Source of the DNA: JAKALX01 sp964508715 | Lineage (GTDB): Bacteria; Chloroflexota; Dehalococcoidia; Tepidiformales; Tepidiformaceae | DNA: 64,000 nucleotides | NCBI GenBank assembly: GCA_964508715.1 | Contig: CAZDUX010000001.1 | Coordinates: forward strand, 124,001 to 188,000 | Reading direction: 5' to 3' | In this document: positions 7,605 through 16,756 of the stretch, one piece after another | Layout of the letters: each line of letters opens with the position of its first letter | How positions within the stretch are numbered: position 1 is the stretch's first letter | Made by a program: the position numbers and the translations under genes | The notes under the pieces: model-generated | The model's database searches: none | What the model was told of the DNA's origin: nothing | What the model saw: only the letters and a program-made list of their open reading frames with translations

Positions 7605-8014
7605 GCACTGAAATCCCTCCAAATATCCTCGCCTTCCTCGAAGCGATGAAGGTCCCTGGTGTGCTTGCGACCATTGGCCGCGATGGCGGACCGGTTGCGT
7701 CGGCTGTCTGGTTCATGGTCGATGGCGGCGATGTCGTTGTCTCGACGCCTGCCGCCCGCCCAAAGGCGCGAAACGCGCGGGCCAACCCGTTGGTCTCGTT
7801 CGTCGTCGATACGAGGGAACGGCCCTATCGCGGGGTAGCGATCGAAGGGGTGGCAGTTGTTGAAGGTGACGCGGGATGTACCACGATGCGCAGAATCGCC
7901 GCTCGCTACCTTGGGGAGCCGGTGCCAGCATGGATGGAGGAGCGGATTTCGCAAACAGAACGTGTGGTCATTCGCATCGCCGCCCGGCGGGTTCGCCCGT
8001 GGGGTTTCGAATAG
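7601..8014 (+). CDS. PPOX-class (split beta-barrel) FMN- or F420-dependent oxidoreductase
   Basis: A 137-residue protein of the pyridoxamine 5'-phosphate oxidase-like superfamily. The core has LATIGRDGGPVASAVWFMVD, VVVSTPAARPKARNARANP (phosphate/cofactor-binding Lys/Arg run) and VSFVVDTRERPYRGVAIEG, then RYLGE near the C-terminus, a layout often seen in F420-binding members. The GTG at 7601 overlaps the cyclase stop. The ORF is open upstream but that part is read in another frame of the previous gene. The actual cofactor (FMN, F420, biliverdin or heme) cannot be assigned from sequence by eye. It ends 8 bp before a convergent gene. Confidence 0.85.
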   Translation: MSTEIPPNILAFLEAMKVPGVLATIGRDGGPVASAVWFMVDGGDVVVSTPAARPKARNARANPLVSFVVDTRERPYRGVAIEGVAVVEGDAGCTTMRRIAARYLGEPVPAWMEERISQTERVVIRIAARRVRPWGFE

Positions 8015-8022
8015 GCGCGAAA

Positions 8023-8385
8023 TCAGCAGGTCCAGTGACGAATCACGTCATTTCGACCGCGGCAAGCGAGCTCATAACTTCCGGCCTGGGAGAACACCAT
8101 GCCCAGCGCAAGGATGATCACGAAGAGCATTGCATACGCCAGGCCGAGACCGTTGAGCCACTTGCCAACCACGAACCCGAGGACCGCTGCGAACGTGAGC
8201 AGGCCCAGGTGGACAACGAGATAGACCGCGTCGCGGTAATTCGCGTCTGCCTTCGAATTGACTTCCGATATGCTGACGGTGGCCGCCATGATTGCAAAGT
8301 AGGCGGCAAAGAGCAGAAGAAGGCCCCCGGAGGCAACCAGCGCCTGGAGCGCCGCGGGCTTCGGGGGCCTTCGTTGTTGATGCAT
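8023..8385 (-). CDS. Hypothetical membrane protein with three predicted spans
   Basis: A 120-residue protein with a basic N-terminus (MHQQRRPPKPAA) and hydrophobic segments at about residues 13-35, 52-73 and 78-98. It ends with a polar tail containing two Cys. No family recognised. It lies downstream of the thioredoxin-like gene on the same strand, separated by a hairpin at 8392-8417, and converges on the PPOX gene. The only support is the membrane-protein pattern and the lack of a better frame. Confidence 0.6.
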   Translation of the reverse strand: MHQQRRPPKPAALQALVASGGLLLLFAAYFAIMAATVSISEVNSKADANYRDAVYLVVHLGLLTFAAVLGFVVGKWLNGLGLAYAMLFVIILALGMVFSQAGSYELACRGRNDVIRHWTC

Positions 8386-8391
8386 TGGACC

Positions 8392-8417
8392 CCGAAACTC
8401 TAATCAGTGAGTTCCGG
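8392..8417 (-). terminator. Hairpin after the thioredoxin-like gene, possible terminator
   Basis: On the minus strand CCGGAACTC and GAGTTTCGG form a 9-bp stem with one G-U pair around an 8-nt loop, 20 bp after the thioredoxin-like stop and 7 bp before the next ATG. There is no U-run after it, so it could instead be a processing or attenuation structure. Confidence 0.35.
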
Positions 8418-8437
8418 GTGCTGCAACAGGTGTGAGA

Positions 8438-9076
8438 CTAGCTCAGCTTGGATCGAAGGAGGGTGACCAGTTCATCGACGGTGGCTTCGCGCCATCCGCC
8501 CCAGATTGGGCCTCGCTGCCACTCGAGGTACCGCTCGCGAGCCTTCGCACGTGCCTGGTTGATCTCGTCCTCGCTTGGCTCGTGGCCAAGCTGCCGGGCG
8601 ATACCCTCGGGCGATGTGTCACCCAATGCCTCACTGGCGAGGTGCAACTCGGCATTGGCCTTGGCCGGCCGTTCGATGAAGTGCATGATTTCGCGATGAT
8701 CCTTGTCATAAAAGACAACAACGGGGATCGATTCGAACTCGCCACCCTTCAGGTATGGCTGAATCATGTCCTTGTTCTGGTCCCGTTCGAAGAACCGCAG
8801 GTCGGCACCCATCACCTCGGCCATGCGCTGGACCACCCCCGTCCCCCGATAGACATCGGGGCACCAGTCCTCGCCGATAACAACGATGTGATGGGGGCCA
8901 TTCGGGCGCGCCGCCAGCTCTTTGAGTGCGGCTTCCTGCTCGGCACTGATCTCGAGATTCCGGTAATTCTGCTCGAAGAGGTCACGATTGCGGATACCAC
9001 TATCGAGGTACTGCTGGAACGTCTTCCCTTGCTGGAAGCGGCTGGGGGTAATGGGATTTTCGGGGGCCTGGGTCAT
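8438..9076 (-). CDS. Thioredoxin-fold protein with WCPD active site
   Basis: A 212-residue cytoplasmic protein with a thioredoxin-like core at about residues 65-160, of the Thioredoxin_9 type found in many Gram-positive and Chloroflexota genomes. The strand before the active site is HHIVVIGEDWCPDVYRGTG. The motif is WCPD rather than WCxxC, so there is one Cys only. The cis-Pro region is GGEFESIPVVVFYDKDHREIMHF. The C-terminal ~50 residues are charged and helical. With one Cys it cannot form the usual intramolecular disulfide; a bacilliredoxin-like or non-redox role is possible. GGAG lies 9 nt before the ATG. Confidence 0.8.
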   Translation of the reverse strand: MTQAPENPITPSRFQQGKTFQQYLDSGIRNRDLFEQNYRNLEISAEQEAALKELAARPNGPHHIVVIGEDWCPDVYRGTGVVQRMAEVMGADLRFFERDQNKDMIQPYLKGGEFESIPVVVFYDKDHREIMHFIERPAKANAELHLASEALGDTSPEGIARQLGHEPSEDEINQARAKARERYLEWQRGPIWGGWREATVDELVTLLRSKLS

Positions 9077-9139
9077 GAGCGGCTTCTCCTTCGTAGGCAG
9101 GTTGCTTATGAGAACTAGCCTACGGTGACACCGGCACCC

Positions 9140-10564
9140 TTACAACCGCTCTTCCGCCTTGGCGAGCTCCCAGAGCGCATCGAGGCCCGCAAGGTCGAGC
9201 GCCTTGAGATCGATGGCCTTTTCTGCGGCCAATTGCTCGAGGCGTCCGAAGCGGCGCCGGAACTTCTCGTTGGCTCGCCGGAGTGCCTGTTCGGCATCCA
9301 CGCCGAGCCGCTGCGCGATGTTCGCGATCACGAAGAGCACATCACCGAACTCATCCTCGCGATCGGCTTCACCCTCAGCACGGGCGAACTCGCCGATCTC
9401 CTCGCGCAGCTTTTCGAGGGGCCCCTCGATATCGGGCCAGTCGAATCCGATGCGTCGTGCCCGCCCCTGGATTGATTGCGACGCTGCAAGGGCAGGCAAC
9501 GTCGCAGGGACACCCTCGAGGATTGACGCCCTGGGCTTCTCCTGCTTCTTGAGCGCTTCCCAGTTCTGGTACACATCCTCTGCGTTCTCTACGCGGGCCT
9601 CCCCAAAGACGTGGGGATGGCGGCGGATCAGCTTCCGCGCGATGTGCTCGTTGACATCGGCGTAGGTGAACTCGTCGAGCCGTTCCGCGACAGCCGCATG
9701 CATCAGGACCTGGAGCAGCACATCGCCGAGTTCCTCGGTGAGTTGCTCAGGGTCGCGGGCATCGATTGCCTGCAGCGCCTCGTAGGACTCCTCGAGGAGG
9801 TGCGGCCGAAGCGATTCGTGGGTTTGCTCCCGATCCCACGGGCAGCCGTTTGGTGCGTGCAAACGCTCGATGATGTGATAGAGGCCATCGAAGCGCCGAA
9901 CATCCTCCAGCGGCACGATCGCCGGCACAAATAGCGTGCTCAAGTGGCCGAAGGGCCGATGGTCGAGTTCGTGGAGTGGTACTTCCTCCGTGTGCTCGTC
10001 GGGTGTGCCCAGGTTTGAAAGGATTGTGACCTGGTGTTCGGCCGGGTAGATATCGAGCAGCCGCAGCTTCAGCGTTGCGACGGTATCGCGGTCGTAGAGC
10101 TGGGAGATGAGTGCCGGTCGCTGCGCATCGATGCGGAGGTCGAGCGCATCACAGAGCTGAACACTCGCGAAATCGATCCCGAGCGCCGTTGCCGCCACAT
10201 CGGCGTAGCTCACCGCCGGGTAGATGCGGCAGCCGATTCCCTCGGCTCTCACTGCTGACACAAGGCGCTTGACGGTGCCTTCGGCAACGAGCGGGTGGCC
10301 GGGTACTGCATAGACAACCTCCGACTGGCGAGCAATGGCCACCACCCGCTCGACGATGGCATCGTACACGGCGTCAAAATCGTGGCCCTGCCGGTAGAGG
10401 TCGTCACAATCCTCGAAGGCTTCGCTCCCGCTGAGATCCGCGAGTGTCGGATGGTGGCTGGTTCGCAGGATGATACGCAGCCCCGATTCGAGGAGTTGGC
10501 GTGTCTCGACCGTCAGCAATTCGGCACGCCCTGGCCCAAGCCCGACGATGTGGAGGCCGCTCAT
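9140..10564 (-). CDS. mazG: MazG nucleotide pyrophosphohydrolase with N-terminal tetrapyrrole-methylase-like domain
   Basis: A 474-residue two-part protein of the YabN type. Residues ~1-215 resemble the TP-methylase fold (GLHIVGLGPGRAELLTV, VVYAVPGHPLVAEGT, then EVTILSNLGTPDE). Residues ~235-465 hold two MazG domains. The first has CPWDREQTHESLRPHLLEE and EELGDVLLQVLMHA, with the metal-binding ExxE and ExxD, and the second has a diverged EEIGEFARAEGEADREDEFGD arrangement split below 20 residues. It would hydrolyse NTPs to NMP and PPi (nucleotide pool cleaning). The start at 10564 is chosen because MSGLHIVGLGPG begins the domain; the open frame extends 58 codons further with no domain. Last gene of the glycogen operon by position. 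Confidence 0.88.
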   Translation of the reverse strand: MSGLHIVGLGPGRAELLTVETRQLLESGLRIILRTSHHPTLADLSGSEAFEDCDDLYRQGHDFDAVYDAIVERVVAIARQSEVVYAVPGHPLVAEGTVKRLVSAVRAEGIGCRIYPAVSYADVAATALGIDFASVQLCDALDLRIDAQRPALISQLYDRDTVATLKLRLLDIYPAEHQVTILSNLGTPDEHTEEVPLHELDHRPFGHLSTLFVPAIVPLEDVRRFDGLYHIIERLHAPNGCPWDREQTHESLRPHLLEESYEALQAIDARDPEQLTEELGDVLLQVLMHAAVAERLDEFTYADVNEHIARKLIRRHPHVFGEARVENAEDVYQNWEALKKQEKPRASILEGVPATLPALAASQSIQGRARRIGFDWPDIEGPLEKLREEIGEFARAEGEADREDEFGDVLFVIANIAQRLGVDAEQALRRANEKFRRRFGRLEQLAAEKAIDLKALDLAGLDALWELAKAEERL

Positions 10565-10617
10565 TGAGTCGTGAAGGGGGATGCGGATTGGAGGAGAAGC
10601 ATGGTTTCGAGGATACG

Positions 10618-11997
10618 CTACTCGAGTGGAACGATACCCCTCGCACGAAGGGCACAGATGTAGGCATCGATATAGTGCGTTGCCGATGCACGCCAGGAGA
10701 AGTCGCGTGTCATGCCGTTGCGCATGAGCCGCTCCCACGTGGGTCTATCATGGAAGGCGTGGATCGCGCGGTCGCAGGCGATCGCCAGGGCATGGCCGCT
10801 GAATTCATCGAACAAGAAGCCCGTCGCCGTGTCGGGATGCTCATCGAGGTCGGTGATCGTGTCGGAGAGACCACCGGTTCGCCGTCCAACCGGCACCGAC
10901 CCGTAGCGCATCGCAATGATCTGCCCCAGGCCGCATGGCTCGTAGCGGGAAGGCATGAGGAATATATCGCTGCCGGCGTAGATACGTTGTGCAAGCGCTT
11001 CATCGAAGCGCGCTACCAGGCGAACGTGCTCTGGATGTGCGGCCTGGAGGCGAGTCAGCTCCTCGGTAAGCCACCGGTCGCCCGTCCCAAGGATGACCAG
11101 TTGGGCGCCACCGGCGATCAGTTCCGGCAGTGCCTGGATGACGATATCCACGCCTTTTTGCTCGGTGAGCCGCGTAACCATACCCGCCAGGGGTGCGTCG
11201 ACTTCCGGGAGATGGAATTCGCGGCGCAATGCCGACCGGTTCTCCGTGCGGTCGCCCAGGGTTGTCAGGTCAAACTGGCGAGTGATGAAGCGGTCCGTCC
11301 GCGGATTGAAGTCATCGTAGTTGAGCCCGTTGAGGATGCCGGCGAGGTTCTCGTGCCGCAGGTTCAGGAGCGGATCCAGGCCTTCACCGAACTCCCTCGT
11401 CAGGATCTCTCGTGCGTACGTGGGGCTGACAGTGGTGATCCAGTCACTGTAGTAGATCGCCTGCGAGAGGAAGTCATTCAGCTCGTCCGGGCCCCGGTAC
11501 CGCAGGTTGTGGATGGTGAAGACGGAGGCAACACCCCGAAGGACCGGATTGCTCCATGCAAGGTTGCGCAAAGCGAATGCCAGTGGCGCCGTGTGCCAGT
11601 CGTTCAGGTGAATGATGTCCGGGATCCATGGTTCCCTGGTGAGCATCTGGATGATCGCACGGCAAAAGAACTGGTATCGGAGAAGGTCATCGGGCTCTCC
11701 GTAAACGTTCTCCCGGCCGAAATAGTGGCGCTCGCCGACGAGGTTGACCGGTACGCCTCCAGATCCTTCGACGGTCGCAATATCGATCGTCCGGTCCCCT
11801 CCCGGGAGGGGGACCACCAACTCGCGGTGCTCGGGTGCCGCATCGAAATAACGCAGTGCACTCTGGTGGCAGGGTGTGACGACACGAACATCGTGCCCGA
11901 TCTCCTTCAGCCGCTGCGGGAGTGAAGATGCCACGTCGGCGAGACCGCCAACCTTGGAGAACGGGTCGACTTCGGCGGATGCAAACAGGATTTTCAC
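10618..11997 (-). CDS. glgA: Glycogen synthase, GT5
   Basis: A 459-residue ADP- or UDP-glucose-dependent glycogen synthase. The N-terminal KVGGLADV (Lys15) is the sugar-nucleotide site. HLNDWHTAPLAFALRN, the mid-protein FTIHNLRYRG and a C-terminal PSRYEPCGLGQIIAMRYGS with RRTGGLSDT are all typical of GT5. Length is slightly under the usual ~475. The start overlaps the stop of the upstream GH57 by 4 bp. With GH57 branching and transferase enzymes and glgP in the same operon, this gives both synthesis and breakdown of alpha-glucan. No glgC is present in the window, so the donor enzyme must be elsewhere. Confidence 0.95.
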   Translation of the reverse strand: MKILFASAEVDPFSKVGGLADVASSLPQRLKEIGHDVRVVTPCHQSALRYFDAAPEHRELVVPLPGGDRTIDIATVEGSGGVPVNLVGERHYFGRENVYGEPDDLLRYQFFCRAIIQMLTREPWIPDIIHLNDWHTAPLAFALRNLAWSNPVLRGVASVFTIHNLRYRGPDELNDFLSQAIYYSDWITTVSPTYAREILTREFGEGLDPLLNLRHENLAGILNGLNYDDFNPRTDRFITRQFDLTTLGDRTENRSALRREFHLPEVDAPLAGMVTRLTEQKGVDIVIQALPELIAGGAQLVILGTGDRWLTEELTRLQAAHPEHVRLVARFDEALAQRIYAGSDIFLMPSRYEPCGLGQIIAMRYGSVPVGRRTGGLSDTITDLDEHPDTATGFLFDEFSGHALAIACDRAIHAFHDRPTWERLMRNGMTRDFSWRASATHYIDAYICALRARGIVPLE

Positions 11998-13241
11998 GGG
12001 CCCTCCGCGGCGAACAGCGCCCGTTCCAGCTCGGCGCGAGTTTCGTTAGCGGCGGCCAGCCGCCAGCCCGAGTCACGCTTCACACGTTCGGAGGCTGCGC
12101 TCGACCTGATCGCCTTGATCGCATAGAGTGCCGTCTCGTTGAGCAGTGCCAGGCCACGGTAGATCATGGGGACATCCCACATGGGCCGCCGACTCGCCCA
12201 CCAGAACTGGCAGCTATGCAGTGCTGGCTGGAACTTCTCCGAGGCAAGTGCCGCGTACTTTCGCGCAACGTCACCCTCGGCGTACCGATTCGCGACGGCG
12301 ATGAGTTCAACGCAATGGTCGACGTACTCCCATTGTAGTTCGTGGACGCGGTTCCCGGGCGACTGCCAGAGCGGGTACGGGTTCTTCGCCGCGATATCGT
12401 CGCGCGTCGTGCTCCAGGATGATGGCAGGGGTTCGATGACGGGACCGTCCGGGAAGATCCCGAGAAGCTGGCTGGGGAGGACCATCGTGACGGGTGCCGT
12501 GGGAGTGTCGCCCGGATCAGCGGCCTGACCCTCCAGCGCCTCGAGCGTTCGCCCGAGGAACTCCCGCTCCCAGCCACGGATATGGTGACCATACGTCTCG
12601 GCGTCCATCGCCGTGAGGACGTAGGCCGGCAGCCCTGCTCCGACTCGCGAAAGGTCCTCCAGGAATCCCCGCGAGTCCGTTTCGCGGAAACTGATCCGAT
12701 TACTGCGTGCATCGTCGCGGAAAAGGACATGCATGTTGCGGCCGTCGACCGGGACGCGGTAGACGAAGTCAACCGGCCAGTCGGCGGGGCAGGCCACGCC
12801 ACTCAGGATGATCCACTCATGCCCCGAGTTGGCGATCGAGGGGAGGGTCTCCGGGCCGTAGCACATCTCTGGCGGAAAGAACCCCCGGGGATTCCACGCG
12901 CCGCCAAACGCCCGGTGATTGGTTCGCGCGTTGTCGGCGATCGATCGGACGCGCTCGTTCTCCGGAATGAGCGGGAGGATTGGATGGTACTTCCCGCTCC
13001 CAACGAACTCGATCTGCCCTTTCTCCGCGAGTTCCCGGAGGCCAGTGACCACGTCCCCATATCCATGATCCTCCAGCAACTCGGTGAGTACGCCGTTCAT
13101 GTTCACGGCGATTCGTGACTTTGGATATTCGCGAAGGACCTGGACGAGCGGGCGATAGGATTCCTCCGTGATCCGCCGCAGGACATCGTGGGTCTGGGTG
13201 GGCGGCTGGTAGAAGTGGAGCAATTGCGCCCAGTACGTCAT
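11994..13241 (-). CDS. GH57 family enzyme of unknown specificity
   Basis: A 415-residue glycoside hydrolase family 57 protein. The N-terminus YWAQLLHFYQPPTQTHDVLR is the characteristic HxYQP start of this subgroup. GFFPPEMCYGPETL holds the putative nucleophile Glu, and TAMDAETYGHH holds the putative acid/base Asp. There is no DUF1926 or branching-enzyme helix domain. Homologues with this architecture are, as far as I know, uncharacterised. The ATG at 13241 overlaps the preceding GH57 stop (the open frame begins 6 codons earlier at 13259), and the stop overlaps the glgA start. A role in alpha-glucan trimming is inferred from operon position only. Confidence 0.85.
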   Translation of the reverse strand: MTYWAQLLHFYQPPTQTHDVLRRITEESYRPLVQVLREYPKSRIAVNMNGVLTELLEDHGYGDVVTGLRELAEKGQIEFVGSGKYHPILPLIPENERVRSIADNARTNHRAFGGAWNPRGFFPPEMCYGPETLPSIANSGHEWIILSGVACPADWPVDFVYRVPVDGRNMHVLFRDDARSNRISFRETDSRGFLEDLSRVGAGLPAYVLTAMDAETYGHHIRGWEREFLGRTLEALEGQAADPGDTPTAPVTMVLPSQLLGIFPDGPVIEPLPSSWSTTRDDIAAKNPYPLWQSPGNRVHELQWEYVDHCVELIAVANRYAEGDVARKYAALASEKFQPALHSCQFWWASRRPMWDVPMIYRGLALLNETALYAIKAIRSSAASERVKRDSGWRLAAANETRAELERALFAAEGP

Positions 13242-15121
13242 CTCTGTTCCTTCCAGCACAGGTCGAGGGTCGTCGCCGCGTCGGGATTGAGGTTCTTCAC
13301 GAAGACGAGTGACCAGCCCTGTGTCACCGCCTCGGCGCCACGATCCGTCTGGACGGTGGCGACGACGGCATCTACCCAGAGATCATCGGCATTGTGTGTA
13401 CAGCTCAGCGTGAACAAAGGGGTTTCGACCGACACAAGGTGCTCTTCCAGCGTGAAACGGGGAGTGGCGTCATCTTCGCCTGCCGGCAGGCTCACGTTCC
13501 ACTCGCTGCAGAGTCTCCCGTCAGCGCAGATACGGTAATGGCATTCGAGTGCGCCCAATACGCGGATGATCTTCCGGTATTCGCGCTCCCCGAGCCTGCA
13601 GTCGAGTTCGATCGAATCCTCGCCCAGAGTCCAATGGTGCACCTCGGGCTGCGACGCCTGCCGCTGGGCAGTGTATGCATCCCGCGATGCGCCAACGCCG
13701 AGGATCGTCTCCTGGGCGGCGAGCCGGAGCCCGCGGTCGAACGCCATCCCCCACGTGTCAAGGCTGTCGTGATAGGCCTCCGGACGGCGGGCGAGCACAT
13801 GTGTGAGGTGCCAGCCTGGCTTGCGAAGCTCCCAGTGTGTCAGCAATCCGCCGGAGCCCGGCGACACGATAGCAAGCTGGTCATCGGAGCGCAGGCAGAC
13901 TTCATCACGGCCATCGAGATCCCAATCACGGACATCGGGCGGCTGTGCGCCGGGAAAAAGCAGCGCATCGGCACAGGCCAGGTGTCCGAAGCTCGCATGA
14001 CGCAGGTGTTCGAGATAGATGCCGCCTGCAACTCCGTGCCACATCGAGTTCGAGCTGAGGGCCCGCCAGGTATGGTCGAGTGCCTCGTCATTGACCTGGG
14101 CATGTGCCTCGCTCGCGAGTATCAATCCTCGCTTCTGGAGGAGGTTCGCCTCCGGGTAGCGGATGAGGAAGTGGCGCCAGTGGCTGCCACGGGTGAAGCG
14201 GACGAGTTCCGGCGCCTGGATCTCGAGGACTCGGCGTGCCCGATCGAGGCCACGCTGGAGGTGGGGCGGCAGCGCCCAGCCATCGAGCCCGCGGTGTGCG
14301 CTCGAGGGGATGTATGCGAGCGACTGTGGTTCGTGGTCTCGAATCTGCTCTCCGGGGAGGGTGATCGAAAGCCATCCCATCTCCGATTCGAGGCGAGTAA
14401 ATAGCTCGTCGACCCAGCCGTGCTCCCATGCTCGCAAGAATGTCCCGGACCAACCGCCAAGCTTCTCACCGTCGATGGCGAGCGAGACCAGCCCGCCGGG
14501 GTGCCGCTCGCCCCTTTGCCGGAGATAGCCGAACCACTCGTCGATCGAGCCCCAGGGCGTGAGGTCTTCGAGATGCGTCGAGGCAGGAAAGAGTGCAAGA
14601 GCTTCGCCGCCATCTTCGGTGAGATACCAGCCGCCGAGGTCTTCTGTGTCGAAGCCCGCAGCCTCGAACTGGGTGTCGTCGAGGACCGTCCATTCAAAGC
14701 CTGCACGCCGGAGCTCGGCGGGGAAGTGCGGTTCCCAGGCGAGCTCTGGTATCCACGCCCCGGTGGGGACCCGGCCGAAGAGCCGCTCGACCTGTGCACG
14801 GCTGCGGGCAAACTGACCCGTGCGATCACGTTCGGGAATCGCCGCAAGCACAGGCTCAAAATATGCACCACCGAGGAGTTCAGCCTGGCCCCGCTCGACA
14901 AGTACCCGGATGCGCTCTATGAACTCCGGGTGGCGTTCCTCAAACCACTCGAGGAGAGGGCCACTGTAATGCAGACCACAGCGCACTCCGCGATGCCGCT
15001 CCAGCGCTGAGACGAGTGGATCGTACGCCCGGGCGAAGAGTTCCTCGAAAACGGACTCGTGATTACCAACCGGTTGGTGCTGATGAAACACCAGGGCGAG
15101 ATGGACCGGCGCCGGGCTCAT
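13238..15121 (-). CDS. GH57 4-alpha-glucanotransferase/alpha-amylase with DUF1926 domain
   Basis: A 627-residue GH57 enzyme of the Thermococcus litoralis 4-alpha-glucanotransferase type. N-terminal HLALVFHQHQPVGNHESVFE and the LHYSGPLLEWFEE segment match that group. The nucleophile Glu is in GAWIPELAWEPH and the acid/base Asp in LAIDGEKLGGWSGTF. The C-terminal ~300 residues form the beta-rich DUF1926-type region (REYRKIIRVLGALECHYR and following). It would disproportionate or hydrolyse maltodextrins. The start at 15121 overlaps the upstream stop (ATGA); the frame is open 42 codons further up but that stretch lies inside the preceding gene. Confidence 0.9.
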   Translation of the reverse strand: MSPAPVHLALVFHQHQPVGNHESVFEELFARAYDPLVSALERHRGVRCGLHYSGPLLEWFEERHPEFIERIRVLVERGQAELLGGAYFEPVLAAIPERDRTGQFARSRAQVERLFGRVPTGAWIPELAWEPHFPAELRRAGFEWTVLDDTQFEAAGFDTEDLGGWYLTEDGGEALALFPASTHLEDLTPWGSIDEWFGYLRQRGERHPGGLVSLAIDGEKLGGWSGTFLRAWEHGWVDELFTRLESEMGWLSITLPGEQIRDHEPQSLAYIPSSAHRGLDGWALPPHLQRGLDRARRVLEIQAPELVRFTRGSHWRHFLIRYPEANLLQKRGLILASEAHAQVNDEALDHTWRALSSNSMWHGVAGGIYLEHLRHASFGHLACADALLFPGAQPPDVRDWDLDGRDEVCLRSDDQLAIVSPGSGGLLTHWELRKPGWHLTHVLARRPEAYHDSLDTWGMAFDRGLRLAAQETILGVGASRDAYTAQRQASQPEVHHWTLGEDSIELDCRLGEREYRKIIRVLGALECHYRICADGRLCSEWNVSLPAGEDDATPRFTLEEHLVSVETPLFTLSCTHNADDLWVDAVVATVQTDRGAEAVTQGWSLVFVKNLNPDAATTLDLCWKEQR

Positions 15122-16743
15122 CGCCCTGTCGCTACCCCTTCCCGGGAGGCATACAACTGCGGGTTGATCTCCGGGAATGGATTGTCCAGGGCACTGTATT
15201 CGGCGACCAGTCCGTCGAGGCCGGGGCTGTTCGTCTCGATTGCCCATGCCAGGTCGTCAAATCGGCTGCAGTGGGAGTTGAAGCGTTCCACTGCGTAGTC
15301 GTGTGCCTGTCCTGTCGTCATCAGGAACTGCCAGTCAGAGGACTGTAGCAGCAACAACTCGCGCGCAAGCTGCCGGGTCGCCGCATTCGAGACGGTGAGT
15401 AATGCCTCGGCACGGCGCTGACGGGTGTGGACCTCTGGCCATGTCCATTCGGTCCCGGGATTGAGCCATGTGCGATGGTCGCCACCGTTACCCCACGAGC
15501 CCTCGGGAAGGTCGATGCTGGCTGTTGGCGGGTCATCGCGGACAACCTCGCAGGCCTGGGCCAGCGTCACGTGCTCATCCATGGCGAGCAGGCGGATGGC
15601 CTCTTCAAGCCAGTCGATGCCCTCGAACCACCAGTGTCCGAGCAGTTCGGTGTCGTATGCGGCGACGACTGAGCCCGGCTCGGTTGCACCGAGCTCATAG
15701 AGGTAGAGCTCCGTCTTCACGAGGTCGCGGAAGTGATTGGCATGGCCCATGGCGATGCTCCGAGCGGCTTCCGGGTCGTATTCAGCCTTGGCTCCAAGGT
15801 CGACCTGTGGTCCTGTCACCCGCCAGTAATGCAGGCCGCTTTCGGAGTCGCGCTTGTGGAACTCACGGTAGGCGGGATCGCCGGGATAGCCGTTGGCGGC
15901 CGACCAGACCTGGAGGCCCGTCCGCTCGTTCCGGGCAAGGGCCGCGACTTTCGATTCACCTACCCAGTACGGCCGGAACGTCGTTCCGTGATGTATCTCG
16001 CTGCCCACTGGCCTGCGAGCCGGGGTCGCAAACCGCTGGGGCTCAGGGTAGGGACCGGCCATTTTGGCCATCGTCTTGCCGCGGGCGCGCCCGCCGGTCA
16101 CGAGGTGTGTCTCGACGAAGAAGACCTTGATGCCCGCTTCCTCGAGGTAGGTCTCGAGGCCCGGCTTGTACGCGCACTCTGGAAGCCAGAACGAGCGTGG
16201 CTCTCGCCCGAAATTGCGGATATGCGATTGGATACCGGTTGTTATCTGGAAGCGGACCGCATCCGGGCTGTCGAGTAACGGGAGATATCCGTGTGTGGCC
16301 GCACAACTTGCGATCTCGATATGGCCGCTTTCTTCGAGATTCGCCAACGCTTTGAGTGGCTCAGCATTGAGTTCGTCTTCGTAGAAGCGCTGGATGTCGA
16401 GATATCGCTGGTGGTGAAACCGCGCCGTCTTTTCGCGAAGGGCGGAAGTCCCGGCAAAACGCGCAACGTCGGCGCGGGCCCGCTCGATCTGGTCTGTCAG
16501 GTACTCGCGAAAATGCGCCTGCATCAGGCTGTCGCCGATCTGTTCAGAGAGGACCGGCGTCATGTTGATAGTAACGCCAAGCGACCCATCCACTTCCCTG
16601 GAAAGCCGGGTGAAGGCACGAATCAGCGGGAGGTAGCACTCCAGCATCGCCTGGTGCAGCCACTCTTCACCATGGGGCCAGCGGCCGGCGAGGCGGCAAT
16701 ACGGCAGGTGCGAATGCAGGACAAAGGTCGCTGTGCCAGTCAT
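15118..16743 (-). CDS. GH57 1,4-alpha-glucan branching enzyme
   Basis: A 541-residue GH57 protein of the TK1436/TTHA1902 branching-enzyme group. N-terminal FVLHSHLPYCRLAGRWPHGE is diagnostic. The nucleophile Glu is in FWLPECAYKPGLE, the catalytic Asp in AAYDTELLGHWWFEG, and WLNPGTEWTWPEVH marks the C-terminal helical domain. It cuts alpha-1,4 and makes alpha-1,6 links in glycogen, replacing a GH13 GlgB, which is not seen here. It sits 13 bp downstream of glgP and overlaps the next GH57 by 4 bp. Confidence 0.92.
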   Translation of the reverse strand: MTGTATFVLHSHLPYCRLAGRWPHGEEWLHQAMLECYLPLIRAFTRLSREVDGSLGVTINMTPVLSEQIGDSLMQAHFREYLTDQIERARADVARFAGTSALREKTARFHHQRYLDIQRFYEDELNAEPLKALANLEESGHIEIASCAATHGYLPLLDSPDAVRFQITTGIQSHIRNFGREPRSFWLPECAYKPGLETYLEEAGIKVFFVETHLVTGGRARGKTMAKMAGPYPEPQRFATPARRPVGSEIHHGTTFRPYWVGESKVAALARNERTGLQVWSAANGYPGDPAYREFHKRDSESGLHYWRVTGPQVDLGAKAEYDPEAARSIAMGHANHFRDLVKTELYLYELGATEPGSVVAAYDTELLGHWWFEGIDWLEEAIRLLAMDEHVTLAQACEVVRDDPPTASIDLPEGSWGNGGDHRTWLNPGTEWTWPEVHTRQRRAEALLTVSNAATRQLARELLLLQSSDWQFLMTTGQAHDYAVERFNSHCSRFDDLAWAIETNSPGLDGLVAEYSALDNPFPEINPQLYASREGVATGR

Positions 16744-16756
16744 GGCTTCTCCTCAT

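Noticed and set aside
10501..11925. 474-residue plus-strand ORF opposite glgA
   Set aside because: glgA motifs are intact on the minus strand; the plus ORF is a shadow.
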